Assembly (NCBI RefSeq): GCF_001952855.1 | Contig: NZ_LPNO01000004.1 | Span: forward strand, 113,234-177,233 | Reading direction: 5' to 3' | Origin: Pseudomonas sp. ATCC PTA-122608 | Lineage (GTDB): Bacteria; Pseudomonadota; Gammaproteobacteria; Pseudomonadales; Pseudomonadaceae | Length of the DNA stretch: 64,000 bases | Part shown: piece after piece, positions 1 to 7,947 of the stretch | How positions within the stretch are numbered: position 1 is the stretch's first letter | Layout: each line of letters opens with the position of its first letter | Made by a program: the position numbers and the translations under genes | Notes under the pieces: model-generated | What the model saw: only the letters and a program-made list of their open reading frames with translations | The model's database searches: none | Told to the model about the DNA's origin: nothing

Positions 1-660
1 ATTCGTGGCAAGTGGATAGTCGAGCTGGGGGAGTTGGACAGCTTCAACAAGGCTGAAAGCACCAAGGCCAAGCAGTTTTTTTCCGCGTCCACCGACACCT
101 ACCGCGAGAGCTACGGCCGCAGAACGAACGACGTGCCACGCCAGTGTGTGTTCGTGGGTACTACCAACCAAGAGGAATACCTTAAGGACGCCACAGGCAA
201 CCGTCGTTACTGGCCAGTGTTCTGTAACAAGGTCGATCTGGAGAAACTGCGCGAGATCCGCGACCAGCTTTGGGCTGAGGCGCTGTTCTGCTTCGAGGCG
301 GGCGACATCTGGTGGGTGACCAAGGATGAAACCCGGATGTTCACCGAGGCCCAGGACGAACGCTTTGTGGTCGATGAATGGGAAGGCCCGATCCTGACCT
401 GGTTGGAGGAGTCGCAGATCGGCGAAACCGCCACCGGCAACGAGATCCTGAGCCAAGCGCTGAAGCTGGACTTCGGCCATTGGGGCAAACCCGAACAGAT
501 GCGGGTCGGGGCCATCATGCATCGGCTGGGCTGGCGAAAGAAGCGTATGCCGGCGTTAGCCAAGAGTGGTGTTCGCCCCTGGTCCTATCAGAAGCCGGCG
601 ACCTGGGGGCGCGGGTCTGCATTGCAGCAGACCGTGGAGAAGGAGCCTTGCTTTGATTAA
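1..660 (+). CDS. VapE-like phage primase/helicase, C-terminal part
   Basis: The reading frame is open at the left edge, so this is the last 219 residues of a larger protein. What is visible is the end of a P-loop ATPase core of the VapE/phage primase-helicase kind: a Walker B-like IVELGELD, a sensor-1-like CVFVGTTN and an arginine-finger region GNRRYWPV. After that come an acidic linker and a basic C-terminal winged-helix-like segment (MHRLGWRKKRM). In Pseudomonas prophages this protein normally ends the replication module, next to the late-gene switch. It fits here, because a Q-like gene overlaps its 3' end. The Walker A motif and any primase domain lie outside the window. Confidence 0.8.
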   Translation: MRGKWIVELGELDSFNKAESTKAKQFFSASTDTYRESYGRRTNDVPRQCVFVGTTNQEEYLKDATGNRRYWPVFCNKVDLEKLREIRDQLWAEALFCFEAGDIWWVTKDETRMFTEAQDERFVVDEWEGPILTWLEESQIGETATGNEILSQALKLDFGHWGKPEQMRVGAIMHRLGWRKKRMPALAKSGVRPWSYQKPATWGRGSALQQTVEKEPCFD

Positions 661-1018
661 GCGAATCGATGAGATGCTCAAGCTCTGGGCGCAGGATCTG
701 CATTCGCCTGAGTCGGAAAACGTTGGCGGGCCAAGCGGCGGCAACATGATTGCCATGCTGATGGAGTGCAAGGGCGAGCTGATACGCGGCACTCGCGGTA
801 GTCGGGTGCTACTGGACGAATCGGCGGACATCGAACTGATCGTCAACAAGCACTTGCCGCCCCAGCTGTCGGTTGTCGTACGCGAGCACTATTGCAACCA
901 CGAAAGCTTTCTGTCGCAGAAGTACACCCACTGCGGATGCAGCCGGGATACCTATTACCAGCGGCTCCATGAGGCACACCTGCACATCGCCGGCATGCTG
1001 ATGGGGAAGGCTGCATGA
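653..1018 (+). CDS. Q-like late antiterminator (putative)
   Basis: A 121-residue protein starting at TTG 653, preceded at 7 nt by AAGGAG (640-645) inside the end of the VapE gene; the two frames overlap by 8 nt. The layout matches phage antitermination Q proteins of the Phage_antitermQ type: an N-terminal LWAQDL-like segment, a central GSRVLLDESADIE, and a C-terminal sigma-like helix-turn-helix around CGCSRDTYYQRLHEAHLHI. Q proteins load onto RNA polymerase at the late promoter and let it read through terminators. The position between replication and lysis/morphogenesis genes, and the many terminator-like hairpins downstream, support that role. The assignment rests on pattern similarity only. 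Confidence 0.6.
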   Translation: MIKRIDEMLKLWAQDLHSPESENVGGPSGGNMIAMLMECKGELIRGTRGSRVLLDESADIELIVNKHLPPQLSVVVREHYCNHESFLSQKYTHCGCSRDTYYQRLHEAHLHIAGMLMGKAA

Positions 1019-1545
1019 TCCTCGGCATCACTCCTCGTGCCTCTGTCCTACTGTCCTGCTTTGTCCGACTGCCATTTGGCGCAGTTGGACAGGCGCAGGC
1101 CGCGCCGTTGCTGGGCTGTCCTACTGTCCAACCTTTACCCGCCCCACGCACACATAAGCATAGCGGGCACGGGGTCGCGCCCATGGCGCGCACGCGTTCT
1201 TTTAACTTTCTCTCTATACACAAGAGAAAAGTAATAAAGGTAGGACAGTAGGGCAGAGCCCCGTTTTTAGGCGCCCGTAGCTGTCCTACTTCGATCCAGA
1301 ATAGTGGGACAAGTAAGACAGGGCATCAGAAGCGATAGCCGATTGAATGCGTTGTCCCTGCGTTGCACCCGCGTCATACCTGTATTGCACCCGTATTGCG
1401 CCATGGCATTAAAACTCCCTTGCTGCCACCGGAATCCACCTGTAAAAAGTACCCATCTTCGATAGGTGCGACCGCTAGCAGCGGGACACACCACCACACT
1501 GAACCCGGCCATTGCGCCGGGTTTTTGCGTTTATGGGGTAGGGCG
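1019..1545 (+). promoter_or_regulatory. Late control region with repeated CTGTCCTACTGTCC motifs
   Basis: No convincing gene is visible in these 527 nt. CTGTCCTACTGTCC occurs at 1043-1056 and 1116-1129. A near-identical inverted copy, GGACAGTAGGGCAG, is at 1243-1256. Degenerate copies are at 1281-1290 (CTGTCCTACT) and 1306-1321 (inverted, GGGACAAGTAAGACAG). The block 1200-1240 is A/T rich. The region follows the Q-like gene and precedes the holin, where a late promoter and Q-utilisation site would be expected. The repeats could equally be iterons for the VapE-type replication protein. Confidence 0.55.
1502..1526 (+). terminator. Terminator-like hairpin before the holin
   Basis: AACCCGGC (1502-1509) pairs with GCCGGGTT (1516-1523) and is followed by T-rich sequence. 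It sits 20 nt before the holin start, as do similar hairpins before later genes. Confidence 0.65.
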
Positions 1546-1890
1546 ATGACGAACGAGCAGCAAGCGCTTATTGATATGCCGATATGGATGGTGATCGTGC
1601 TGTCGCTGGTCGGCGGCATATCCGGCGAAGCATGGCGGGCCGACAAAGCGGGGGTAAGTGGCTGGTCCTTGATTCGCCGCTTGCTCCTTCGGTCCGGGGC
1701 CTGCGTGGTCTGCGGGCTTTCCACCATGATGTTGCTGCACGCTTCGGGCATGTCGGTCCTGGCGGCGGGGAGCATCGGATGTCTCACCGCGATGGCTGGT
1801 GCCGATGTCGCCATCGGGCTGTATGAACGCTGGGCCGCCAAGCGGTTGGGCGTGTGCGATGTGCCGCCCTCGGGTAGTGGTCAGGCTTGA
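1546..1890 (+). CDS. Phage holin
   Basis: A 114-residue membrane protein. After a short hydrophilic N-terminus (MTNEQQALIDMP) come a hydrophobic segment at about 13-25, a charged loop (EAWRADKAG), and two further hydrophobic stretches at about 51-70 and 71-92, then a polar tail ERWAAKR. Small size, three possible membrane segments and charged ends fit phage holins, which make the membrane lesions that trigger lysis. The start at ATG 1546 follows GGGGTAGGG. The gene lies at the head of the late region, separated from endolysin and spanins by the whole head and tail module, an arrangement seen in other Pseudomonas prophages. Confidence 0.75.
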   Translation: MTNEQQALIDMPIWMVIVLSLVGGISGEAWRADKAGVSGWSLIRRLLLRSGACVVCGLSTMMLLHASGMSVLAAGSIGCLTAMAGADVAIGLYERWAAKRLGVCDVPPSGSGQA

Positions 1891-2096
1891 TGCGCTGGAG
1901 GCCACGTAATACGTGGCTTGTAGCGTAGTGCGTCAAAATGGTGCGCCGAAAAGTCGCCGGGGACCCTGGCAGCATTCGAGGGACACGGGGCATGAAACCC
2001 GCGGGAAAGCGTTAGCGAATGGGCGGCCAGCTTACTGAAATTCAATCCATTGAAATTGAAAGGTTTCCATTGAAAAGCCGTTGAAAAGGAGGGCTT
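1891..2096 (+). other. Gap before terminase; possible cos/terminase-binding region
   Basis: This 206-nt gap precedes the small terminase gene, where lambda-type phages carry cos. From 2034 to 2087 the motif TTGAAA or CTGAAA recurs (CTGAAATTCAA, ATTGAAATTGAAA, ATTGAAAAG, TTGAAAAGG). Also present is a 24-codon reading frame from GTG 1939 to TAG 2013 (begins VRRKVAGDPG), which I do not call a gene. Cos itself cannot be recognised by eye. Confidence 0.35.
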
Positions 2097-2699
2097 ATGA
2101 CGGATCCACTGTTCCTGTCTAAAAGCGCTTTCGCGGTTCGCATCGGCAGGACGCCGAGTTACATCACCTGGCTCAAAGGCAACAACCGCCTGGTGCTGTC
2201 GCCGGACGGCAAGATGGTGGACGTGCTGGCAACTGAAGCGCTGATTCTCGACACCGCCGACCCCAGCAAGGCCGCCGTCGCTGCTCGCCACCAACAGGAC
2301 CGGATCCAGCGTGACGTTTACAGTCAACTGTCCCCCTCGGTCGAGCCGACTAACACGGCTGCGCCGCAGCAGCCTTTTGCTGTCGGCGCCAAGGGACACG
2401 ACTTCCAAAAGGCTCGTGCCATGCGCGAACACAACCTGGCGCAGCTGGCCGAGATCGAGCTGCACAAGGCGCAGGGCTCCCTGGTCGCTAGGGATGCCGT
2501 CGAGCTGGGTGCTTACAACGCCGGTCGCCATCTGCGGGACCAGTTGTTCGGCCTACTGCCCCAGCTGTCCCACAAGTTGGCAGTGATGACCGACCCCTGG
2601 GACATTGAAAAACACCTGACGGCGACACTCCGTAAATCACTGGAAGAGGCTGAGCGCATGTCCTCGTCCGACCTTGAACGAGCAATGACAGCGAGCTGA
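2097..2699 (+). CDS. Terminase small subunit (Nu1-like, putative)
   Basis: A 200-residue soluble protein starting at ATG 2097 after AAAAGGAGGG. The N-terminal 50 residues (SKSAFAVRIGRTPSYITWL) look like a helix-turn-helix DNA-binding domain. The middle and C-terminal parts are helical and charged, with coiled-coil character around REHNLAQLAEIELHKAQGS. It ends 3 nt before the large terminase, the standard small-large gene order. By position and fold it should bind the packaging site and recruit the motor; sequence similarity to lambda Nu1 is weak. Confidence 0.7.
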   Translation: MTDPLFLSKSAFAVRIGRTPSYITWLKGNNRLVLSPDGKMVDVLATEALILDTADPSKAAVAARHQQDRIQRDVYSQLSPSVEPTNTAAPQQPFAVGAKGHDFQKARAMREHNLAQLAEIELHKAQGSLVARDAVELGAYNAGRHLRDQLFGLLPQLSHKLAVMTDPWDIEKHLTATLRKSLEEAERMSSSDLERAMTAS

Positions 2700-2702
2700 C
2701 CT

Positions 2703-4733
2703 ATGACCACGGAATTTCCTGACGGGGACCGTGTGTACCGTGAGGCGTATTTCCGTGGTCTGCGACCCGATCCAGACCTCTGGATTGACGAGTGGGCCGA
2801 CGAATACATGCGCATCCCGCGTGATACCGGCGCCCCTGAACCGGGCCAGTACCGAACCGACCGGACGCCGTATGCCCGCGAGCCGATGCGTTGCCTGTCA
2901 CCGGCCCACCCTTGCCGGCGAGTGGTCACCATGGTGGCTTCGCAGTTGATGAAAACGCAGATCGCCTTGAACTGGATGGGCGGGCTGATCCACATGGCAC
3001 CGTCCAACATCTTGGCGCTGTTACCCAGCCTGAGCCTGTCCAAGCGCGTTTCTGGGCGGATCAGCAAAACGATCAAGGCAACCCCGGAGCTGGCACAGCG
3101 GGTAGCGGCCAGCCGCTCGCGGGATGCCCGCAACACCATGGACACCAAGGAGTTCGAGGGCGGCGCCTTGTACGTCACGACTGCGGGCTCTGCGGCCAAC
3201 CTGTCCGAGCTGTCGGCACGCTACATCTACGGCGACGAGGTTGACCGCTGGGAGAACGACGTCGGCCAGGAAGGTGACCCCATCGTGCTGGCGGAAACGC
3301 GTGCTACCAACTTTGGCCGCAACGCCAAGATTTACTTCTCCAGCTCGCCGACGATCAAGGGCGCCTCGCGGATCTCGGACTTGTTCGAGTCCAGCGACCA
3401 GCGTTACTACTACGTGCCATGCCCCACCTGCGGGCATATGCAGGTGCTGGAGTGGGAGAGGCTGCTCTACAGCAAGGACTACAGTACGGCTCACTACCAG
3501 TGCGACGCGCCTGAATGTGATGTGCTGATCGAGGAGCATCACAAGACCGATATGCTCGCTCGTGGTGAGTGGCGTGCCCACGGCAGCGGCGATGGCAAGA
3601 CGGTGGGTTTCCACCTGAACGCGCTCTATTCGCCGATTGGCTGGAAGGACTGGCCGTCGCTTGCCGAGGAGTTCGAGGACGCCAAGAAGGCCCAGGCCAA
3701 GGGTGACATGGGCCTGATGCAGGTGTTCTACAACACCCGCCTCGCCAAGGTCTGGGACAGCGCGCAAGAGCAAACCAAGGCAGAAGTGCTGGTCGCTCGG
3801 GCGCGGCTGGAGACCTACACCCTCGGCAGCATGCCGGTGGGCGTGCTGATGCTGACCGGCGCCGTCGACGTCCAGGCCAACCGCCTGGAACTGATGGTAA
3901 TGGGCTTCGGCGTCGGCATGGAGCGTTGGGTGGTCGACCACCAGGTGATCTGGGGCGACCCTGCCGATGAACGCACCTGGGCGGTGTTGGACGAAAAGCT
4001 CAAGGTTCGATACCGGCATCCATGCGGTGTCGGCTTGGCGATCCTGGCGACGGGCGTCGACTCCGGCGGTCACCACACCGACGAGGTGTACCAGTTCTGC
4101 CGTGTGCGGCGCTGGCGCAATATCTTCGCCATCAAGGGTGCGAGCAAGCCTGGCAAGCCGGTGATTGCTCAGCGGCCATCCATGGTCGACGTGACTTGGA
4201 AGGGCCAGACCGAACGAGGCGGCGCCGAGCTGTGGTTTGTCGGTACCGACACCGCGAAGGACTGGATCTACAACCGCTATGCCTTCGAGGACGGCCCTGG
4301 TTCGCTGCACTTTGCCAACGACCTGCCGGACGAGTTCTTCGCCCAGTGCGTCGCTGAGCGCAAGGTCGCCCGGTACGTCAAAGGCTACAAGCGTATCGAG
4401 TGGGTCAAGGGTAAGGCTGAGCGCAACGAGGCGCTCGACCTGATGGTGTATTGCCTGGCGATGGCGCATTACCTCGGCATCAACCGGTACCAGGAGCACG
4501 ACTGGGAGCGGGTGCGACAGGCGCTGGCTCAGTCCGGTTTGTTTGACGATGTGTTGGGCGTCAAGCCCGTGCAAGGCGAGCGCGTCGACGCTGACGAAAC
4601 ACCGGCACCGGCACCAGTTGCGGCGCGTCAGTCGCTACCCGCACCGCCACCTGCTGCACCTGTCGCCCAACCGCGACCCGCAGCACCCCCTCAACGCCGC
4701 AGCTCCACCAGCGGTTACCTGAAGAGACGCTGA
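2703..4733 (+). CDS. Terminase large subunit, lambda gpA family
   Basis: A 676-residue packaging ATPase-nuclease. The start at ATG 2703 lies just after the previous stop. Motifs in order: a deviant Walker A, SQLMKTQ (80-86); Walker B YIYGDEVD (174-181); a zinc-ribbon-like set C240/C243/C267/C272; and the RNase H-like nuclease beginning TGAVDVQ (Asp389). Length and motif order match the gpA family, which cuts cos DNA and pumps it into the prohead. The last 60 residues are a Pro/Ala-rich tail (APAPVAARQ onward), probably disordered. Next is a gpW gene, 1 nt away. Confidence 0.93.
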   Translation: MTTEFPDGDRVYREAYFRGLRPDPDLWIDEWADEYMRIPRDTGAPEPGQYRTDRTPYAREPMRCLSPAHPCRRVVTMVASQLMKTQIALNWMGGLIHMAPSNILALLPSLSLSKRVSGRISKTIKATPELAQRVAASRSRDARNTMDTKEFEGGALYVTTAGSAANLSELSARYIYGDEVDRWENDVGQEGDPIVLAETRATNFGRNAKIYFSSSPTIKGASRISDLFESSDQRYYYVPCPTCGHMQVLEWERLLYSKDYSTAHYQCDAPECDVLIEEHHKTDMLARGEWRAHGSGDGKTVGFHLNALYSPIGWKDWPSLAEEFEDAKKAQAKGDMGLMQVFYNTRLAKVWDSAQEQTKAEVLVARARLETYTLGSMPVGVLMLTGAVDVQANRLELMVMGFGVGMERWVVDHQVIWGDPADERTWAVLDEKLKVRYRHPCGVGLAILATGVDSGGHHTDEVYQFCRVRRWRNIFAIKGASKPGKPVIAQRPSMVDVTWKGQTERGGAELWFVGTDTAKDWIYNRYAFEDGPGSLHFANDLPDEFFAQCVAERKVARYVKGYKRIEWVKGKAERNEALDLMVYCLAMAHYLGINRYQEHDWERVRQALAQSGLFDDVLGVKPVQGERVDADETPAPAPVAARQSLPAPPPAAPVAQPRPAAPPQRRSSTSGYLKRR

Positions 4734-4734
4734 T

Positions 4735-4941
4735 ATGTCGTTTACCCCGAAGCACCTCGAAGCCATCGAGCGCGCCATTGCACGCGGTGAAAAGACCGTG
4801 CGCTACAGCGACCGCACTGTGGAGTACCGCTCCATCGACGAACTGCTCAAGGCTCGCGACGAGATTCGTACGTCGCTGAGTCAAGCCGCCGGGCCGCGCT
4901 CCCGCGTGATCCGACTTACCCACGGAGGCAAGGGAATCTAA
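4735..4941 (+). CDS. gpW-like head-tail joining protein
   Basis: A 68-residue protein in the position and of the size of lambda gpW, which plugs the portal after DNA packaging and makes the platform for tail attachment. The pattern of an N-terminal helix (LEAIERAIARGEKTV), a short strand pair (VRYSDRTVEYRSI) and a second helix (DELLKARDEIRTSL) matches the gpW fold. Its stop overlaps the portal start (TAATG) by one base, implying translational coupling. Confidence 0.88.
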   Translation: MSFTPKHLEAIERAIARGEKTVRYSDRTVEYRSIDELLKARDEIRTSLSQAAGPRSRVIRLTHGGKGI

Positions 4942-6422
4942 TGGCCCGACATTATCCGACGCTGACCCGTAACGGATTCTTGCTGCCGTCGAACATCAAG
5001 GCCAGTTACGAAGGCGCCGGTGAGGGCCGACGTTCGGCCAGTTGGGAGGCCACCGACAACGGCATCAACAGCATCAACACCCCGGCCCTGCGCAACCTGC
5101 GGGCACGTTCGCGGGCGGCGGTGCGCAATGATCCGTACGCGTTCAACGTCATCGACAAGCGCGTCAGCAACCTGATCGGCACCGGCATCACGCCCAGGCC
5201 GACTACCGAAGACGCAGAGTTGCGCAAACTGCAGCAGCAGCTATGGGATGACTGGGTGGATGAAGCGGATGCCGATGAACTGACCGACTTCTACGGCATG
5301 CAGGCCCTGGTAGCTCGCACGGTGGAAACGGCGGGCGAGTGCTTTGTGCGGTTACGGCCGCGCAGCCTGAGCGAGGGTTTGGCGGTGCCACTGCAGCTAC
5401 AGGCGCTGGCGCCTGAATTCGTCCCGCACGATAAGTTCGAGACGTCCAAAAACGGCAATGTGATCCGCGCCGGGATCGAGTTCAACCCAGCCGGCAAGCG
5501 GGTGGCGTACTGGATGTACTTGTCGCACCCACGCGATTCATCGTCGCTGAACGTCGGTTACAACCAATTGGTGCGTGTGCCGGCGGCGCAGGTGTTGCAC
5601 ATCTTTGAACCGATGGAGCCTGGGCAGTTGCGCGGCGTGCCGCGTCTGGCGCCAGTGTTGAAGCGCCTGCGCAGTCTCGACAACTACGACGACGCGGTGC
5701 TGTTCCGGCAGGAGGTGGCGAACCTGTTCGCGGGCTTCATCAAGCGCCCGGCACCGGAGGCAACGCAGCAGCCTCGCGATCCCGTTACGGGCATGCCATT
5801 GAACGTTGACCGCGACGGTTTCACACCGATGGTGGCCCTGGAGCCCGGCACCATGCAGGAGCTGGGGCCAGGTGAAGAGGTGGAGTTCTCCAAGCCACCG
5901 GACGCCGGCAACAACTATCCGGACTTCATGCGTCAGCAGCTGATGGCAGCGGCGGCGGGGTCGGGCACGCCATACGAAATACTCACTGGCGACATGCGCG
6001 AGGTCAACGATCGGGCGCTGCGGGTGGTGCTCAACGAGTTTCGTCGGCGCTTGGAGCAGCTGCAATTCGGCGTGTATGTGCATCAGTTGTGTCGCCCTGT
6101 GCGGGCCGCCTGGATGGACATGGCGGTTCTGTCCGGCGCCCTGGTGCTGGATGACTACGCGCAACGTCGCCGTGAATATCTGCGCACGCGCTGGGTGCCA
6201 CAAGGCTGGGCCTATATCCAGCCGGTGCAGGACGTACAGGCGCGGCGGATGGAAGTGCAGGCGGGCTTTGGTTCTCGCAGTGAGATGTGTCTGCGCAACG
6301 GCTACGACGCCGAAACCATCGACGCTGAAAACGCTGCCGACCTCGCCAGGTCCACGGACCTCGGCCTCAACTACACCACGCTTGACGCCATCGAGCCGAT
6401 TGATGACAAGGAACAACCATGA
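4941..6422 (+). CDS. Phage portal protein, lambda gpB family
   Basis: A 493-residue portal subunit. Family-typical segments are ARSRAAVRNDPYAFNVIDKRVSNLIGTGI near the N-terminus, ETAGECFVRLRPR, VLHIFEPMEPGQLRGVPRLAPVL in the middle, and the later FMRQQLMAAAAGSGTPYEILTGDMREVNDRALR. Twelve copies would form the ring at one capsid vertex through which DNA passes. It is full length for the family. The stop overlaps the protease start by 4 nt (ATGA), so the packaging and head genes form one tightly coupled unit. Confidence 0.93.
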   Translation: MARHYPTLTRNGFLLPSNIKASYEGAGEGRRSASWEATDNGINSINTPALRNLRARSRAAVRNDPYAFNVIDKRVSNLIGTGITPRPTTEDAELRKLQQQLWDDWVDEADADELTDFYGMQALVARTVETAGECFVRLRPRSLSEGLAVPLQLQALAPEFVPHDKFETSKNGNVIRAGIEFNPAGKRVAYWMYLSHPRDSSSLNVGYNQLVRVPAAQVLHIFEPMEPGQLRGVPRLAPVLKRLRSLDNYDDAVLFRQEVANLFAGFIKRPAPEATQQPRDPVTGMPLNVDRDGFTPMVALEPGTMQELGPGEEVEFSKPPDAGNNYPDFMRQQLMAAAAGSGTPYEILTGDMREVNDRALRVVLNEFRRRLEQLQFGVYVHQLCRPVRAAWMDMAVLSGALVLDDYAQRRREYLRTRWVPQGWAYIQPVQDVQARRMEVQAGFGSRSEMCLRNGYDAETIDAENAADLARSTDLGLNYTTLDAIEPIDDKEQP

Positions 6423-7549
6423 GTAAAAAAGCCAAGCCCCGCGTTTATGACAAGGCGGGCAAGCAGGTAAAGGTCGCCGATAACAGCTGGTACACCCTCC
6501 AGGCCAGTGGCGAAGCCGAGCAACGCAACATCGAAATCTTCGTGTATGGCGAGATCGGTGCCTGGGGCGTCACCGCCAATCAGTTCGTGCAAGATCTGCG
6601 CGCCATGGATGACGGCGTGTCGCCAGTGATCGTTGCGTTCAACAGCATCGGCGGAGACCTGTTCGACGGCCTGGCGATCCACAACGCACTGTCGCGCCTG
6701 GGCGAGCGTTGCACGGGTCGCATTGATGCCCTGGCGGCGAGCGCGGCCAGTGTCGCGGTGTGCGGCGCTCACCGAGTGGTGATCGCGGCAAATGCCATGC
6801 TGATGATCCACAACCCATACACCTACGCCGGTGGTGATGCCGAAGACTTCCGCCGTGTCGCGGACGTGCTGGACCAAACCCTGGAAGCGATCATCGCGGC
6901 TTACAAGGCGAAGGCGCCGGACATCGACGAAGCCGAGCTGCGGCGCATGGTCAACGCTGAAACCTGGCTCACGGCCAATGAGGCGGTGGCGCTGGGTCTG
7001 GCGGATGAAGTCGGCGACGGCCTCAAGGTCAGCGCCTGTCTCGGCCAGGGCAGCGTGTTGCAGCGCTTCCATCATGCGCCGCCTGAACTGCTCGCCCAGT
7101 TGGAGGAAGAGCCTGAAGCCGAACCGCCTGATCCAGATCCTGCCCCTGTGCTGGACGCGGCCAAGTTGGCGCTGATGGTCACCCAGGGATGTGCAGCGGC
7201 CGGCATCAGCAACCTGGTGGACCCGATACTCGCTGCGACGAGGCTGGAAAGCGAAGCGGTGATCCAGGCAGCACTATCCAATGCAAAAGCCTTGCACGGC
7301 CTCTGTGTCGCGGCACGGTTGCCAGAGCTGGCCGGCGAATTTATCACGGCGGGCCTGGATGAAGCTGCAGTTCGTGCTCGTCTCTTCGACAAGCTGGTCG
7401 GCAGTGGCGGCGGCTTTGAAATCAATAACAGCCTGCCGCTGGACGAGGATCCAGCCCTAACGGTCAAGGCCAAGCAGGTCGACACTCACTCAATCTGGGC
7501 CACCCGTCAGGCGGCGCAGAACGGTAACTCGAAAGGAGCAAGAGCATGA
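6419..7549 (+). CDS. ClpP-like head maturation protease
   Basis: A 376-residue protein whose first 200 residues have the ClpP/S49-like protease fold. Visible are an oxyanion-type NSIGGD (75-80), ALAASAASVAV with the probable nucleophile Ser108, and MLMIHNPY with the probable base His131; an acidic third residue near 168-170 is likely. In lambda-like phages this protein (gpC counterpart) trims scaffold and portal proteins during prohead maturation. After an acidic Pro-rich hinge (EEEPEAEPPDPDP), the C-terminal 150 residues are helical and may be the scaffolding part, although no separate internal start was identified. It overlaps the decoration gene by 4 nt. Confidence 0.88.
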   Translation: MSKKAKPRVYDKAGKQVKVADNSWYTLQASGEAEQRNIEIFVYGEIGAWGVTANQFVQDLRAMDDGVSPVIVAFNSIGGDLFDGLAIHNALSRLGERCTGRIDALAASAASVAVCGAHRVVIAANAMLMIHNPYTYAGGDAEDFRRVADVLDQTLEAIIAAYKAKAPDIDEAELRRMVNAETWLTANEAVALGLADEVGDGLKVSACLGQGSVLQRFHHAPPELLAQLEEEPEAEPPDPDPAPVLDAAKLALMVTQGCAAAGISNLVDPILAATRLESEAVIQAALSNAKALHGLCVAARLPELAGEFITAGLDEAAVRARLFDKLVGSGGGFEINNSLPLDEDPALTVKAKQVDTHSIWATRQAAQNGNSKGARA

Positions 7550-7884
7550 AAATTGAATCGATGCACGCAGGCGAGTTCCTGCTGTCTGAGGGCGCCGGCA
7601 ATATTTCCCGCGAAGCGATCAATGTCGCCGCCGGTGCCGCCTTGGAACCGGGTCAGATCCTGGGGCTGGTCACCCTCACCAGCGAGTTTGCTCCGTATCA
7701 GTCGACCGCCGAGGACGGCACCGAAAACGCCATCGCGATCCTCTACGGGCCGCTGGGCGAATCGGATGTACCACGTCGCGGTCGCGCCATCGTGCGGCTG
7801 GCCGAGGTCAGCGAAGCGCATTTGACCGGCCTCGACCCCGCCGCCGAAAAGGCTCTGGCTACCCATTTCGTGATCGTCCGCTAA
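7546..7884 (+). CDS. Head decoration protein, lambda gpD family
   Basis: A 112-residue protein matching gpD in size, position and pattern: GEFLLSEGAGNISREAINVAAG near the N-terminus, LEPGQILGLVT, and a C-terminal half with HFVIV. Trimers of this family bind the outside of expanded capsids and stabilise them against internal DNA pressure. It starts at ATG 7546 after GGAGCAAGAGC, overlapping the protease stop. Confidence 0.88.
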   Translation: MKIESMHAGEFLLSEGAGNISREAINVAAGAALEPGQILGLVTLTSEFAPYQSTAEDGTENAIAILYGPLGESDVPRRGRAIVRLAEVSEAHLTGLDPAAEKALATHFVIVR

Positions 7885-7904
7885 GACGCTCACCCCGTTT
7901 ATCC

Positions 7905-7927
7905 AACCCGCCGAGCGCGGGATTTTT
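7905..7927 (+). terminator. Terminator-like hairpin before the capsid gene
   Basis: CCCGC (7907-7911) and GCGGG (7917-7921), then ATTTTT. It ends 20 nt upstream of the capsid start; the ribosome site GGAGAG lies between. Confidence 0.6.
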
Positions 7928-7947
7928 CGTTTTTGGAGAGTACCCCC

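Noticed and set aside
1363..1545. Upstream extension of the holin frame
   Set aside because: It passes through a terminator hairpin and has no ribosome site; ATG 1546 gives the expected holin N-terminus.
1939..2013. 24-codon frame starting VRRKVAGDPG before the terminase
   Set aside because: Slight resemblance to the start of P27-type small terminases, but very short and the real small terminase follows; at most a remnant.
3021..4574. Long 517-codon frame on the minus strand opposite the large terminase
   Set aside because: It is the antisense shadow of a high-GC gene with a clear terminase product; the His/Leu/Val-rich translation has no domain logic.
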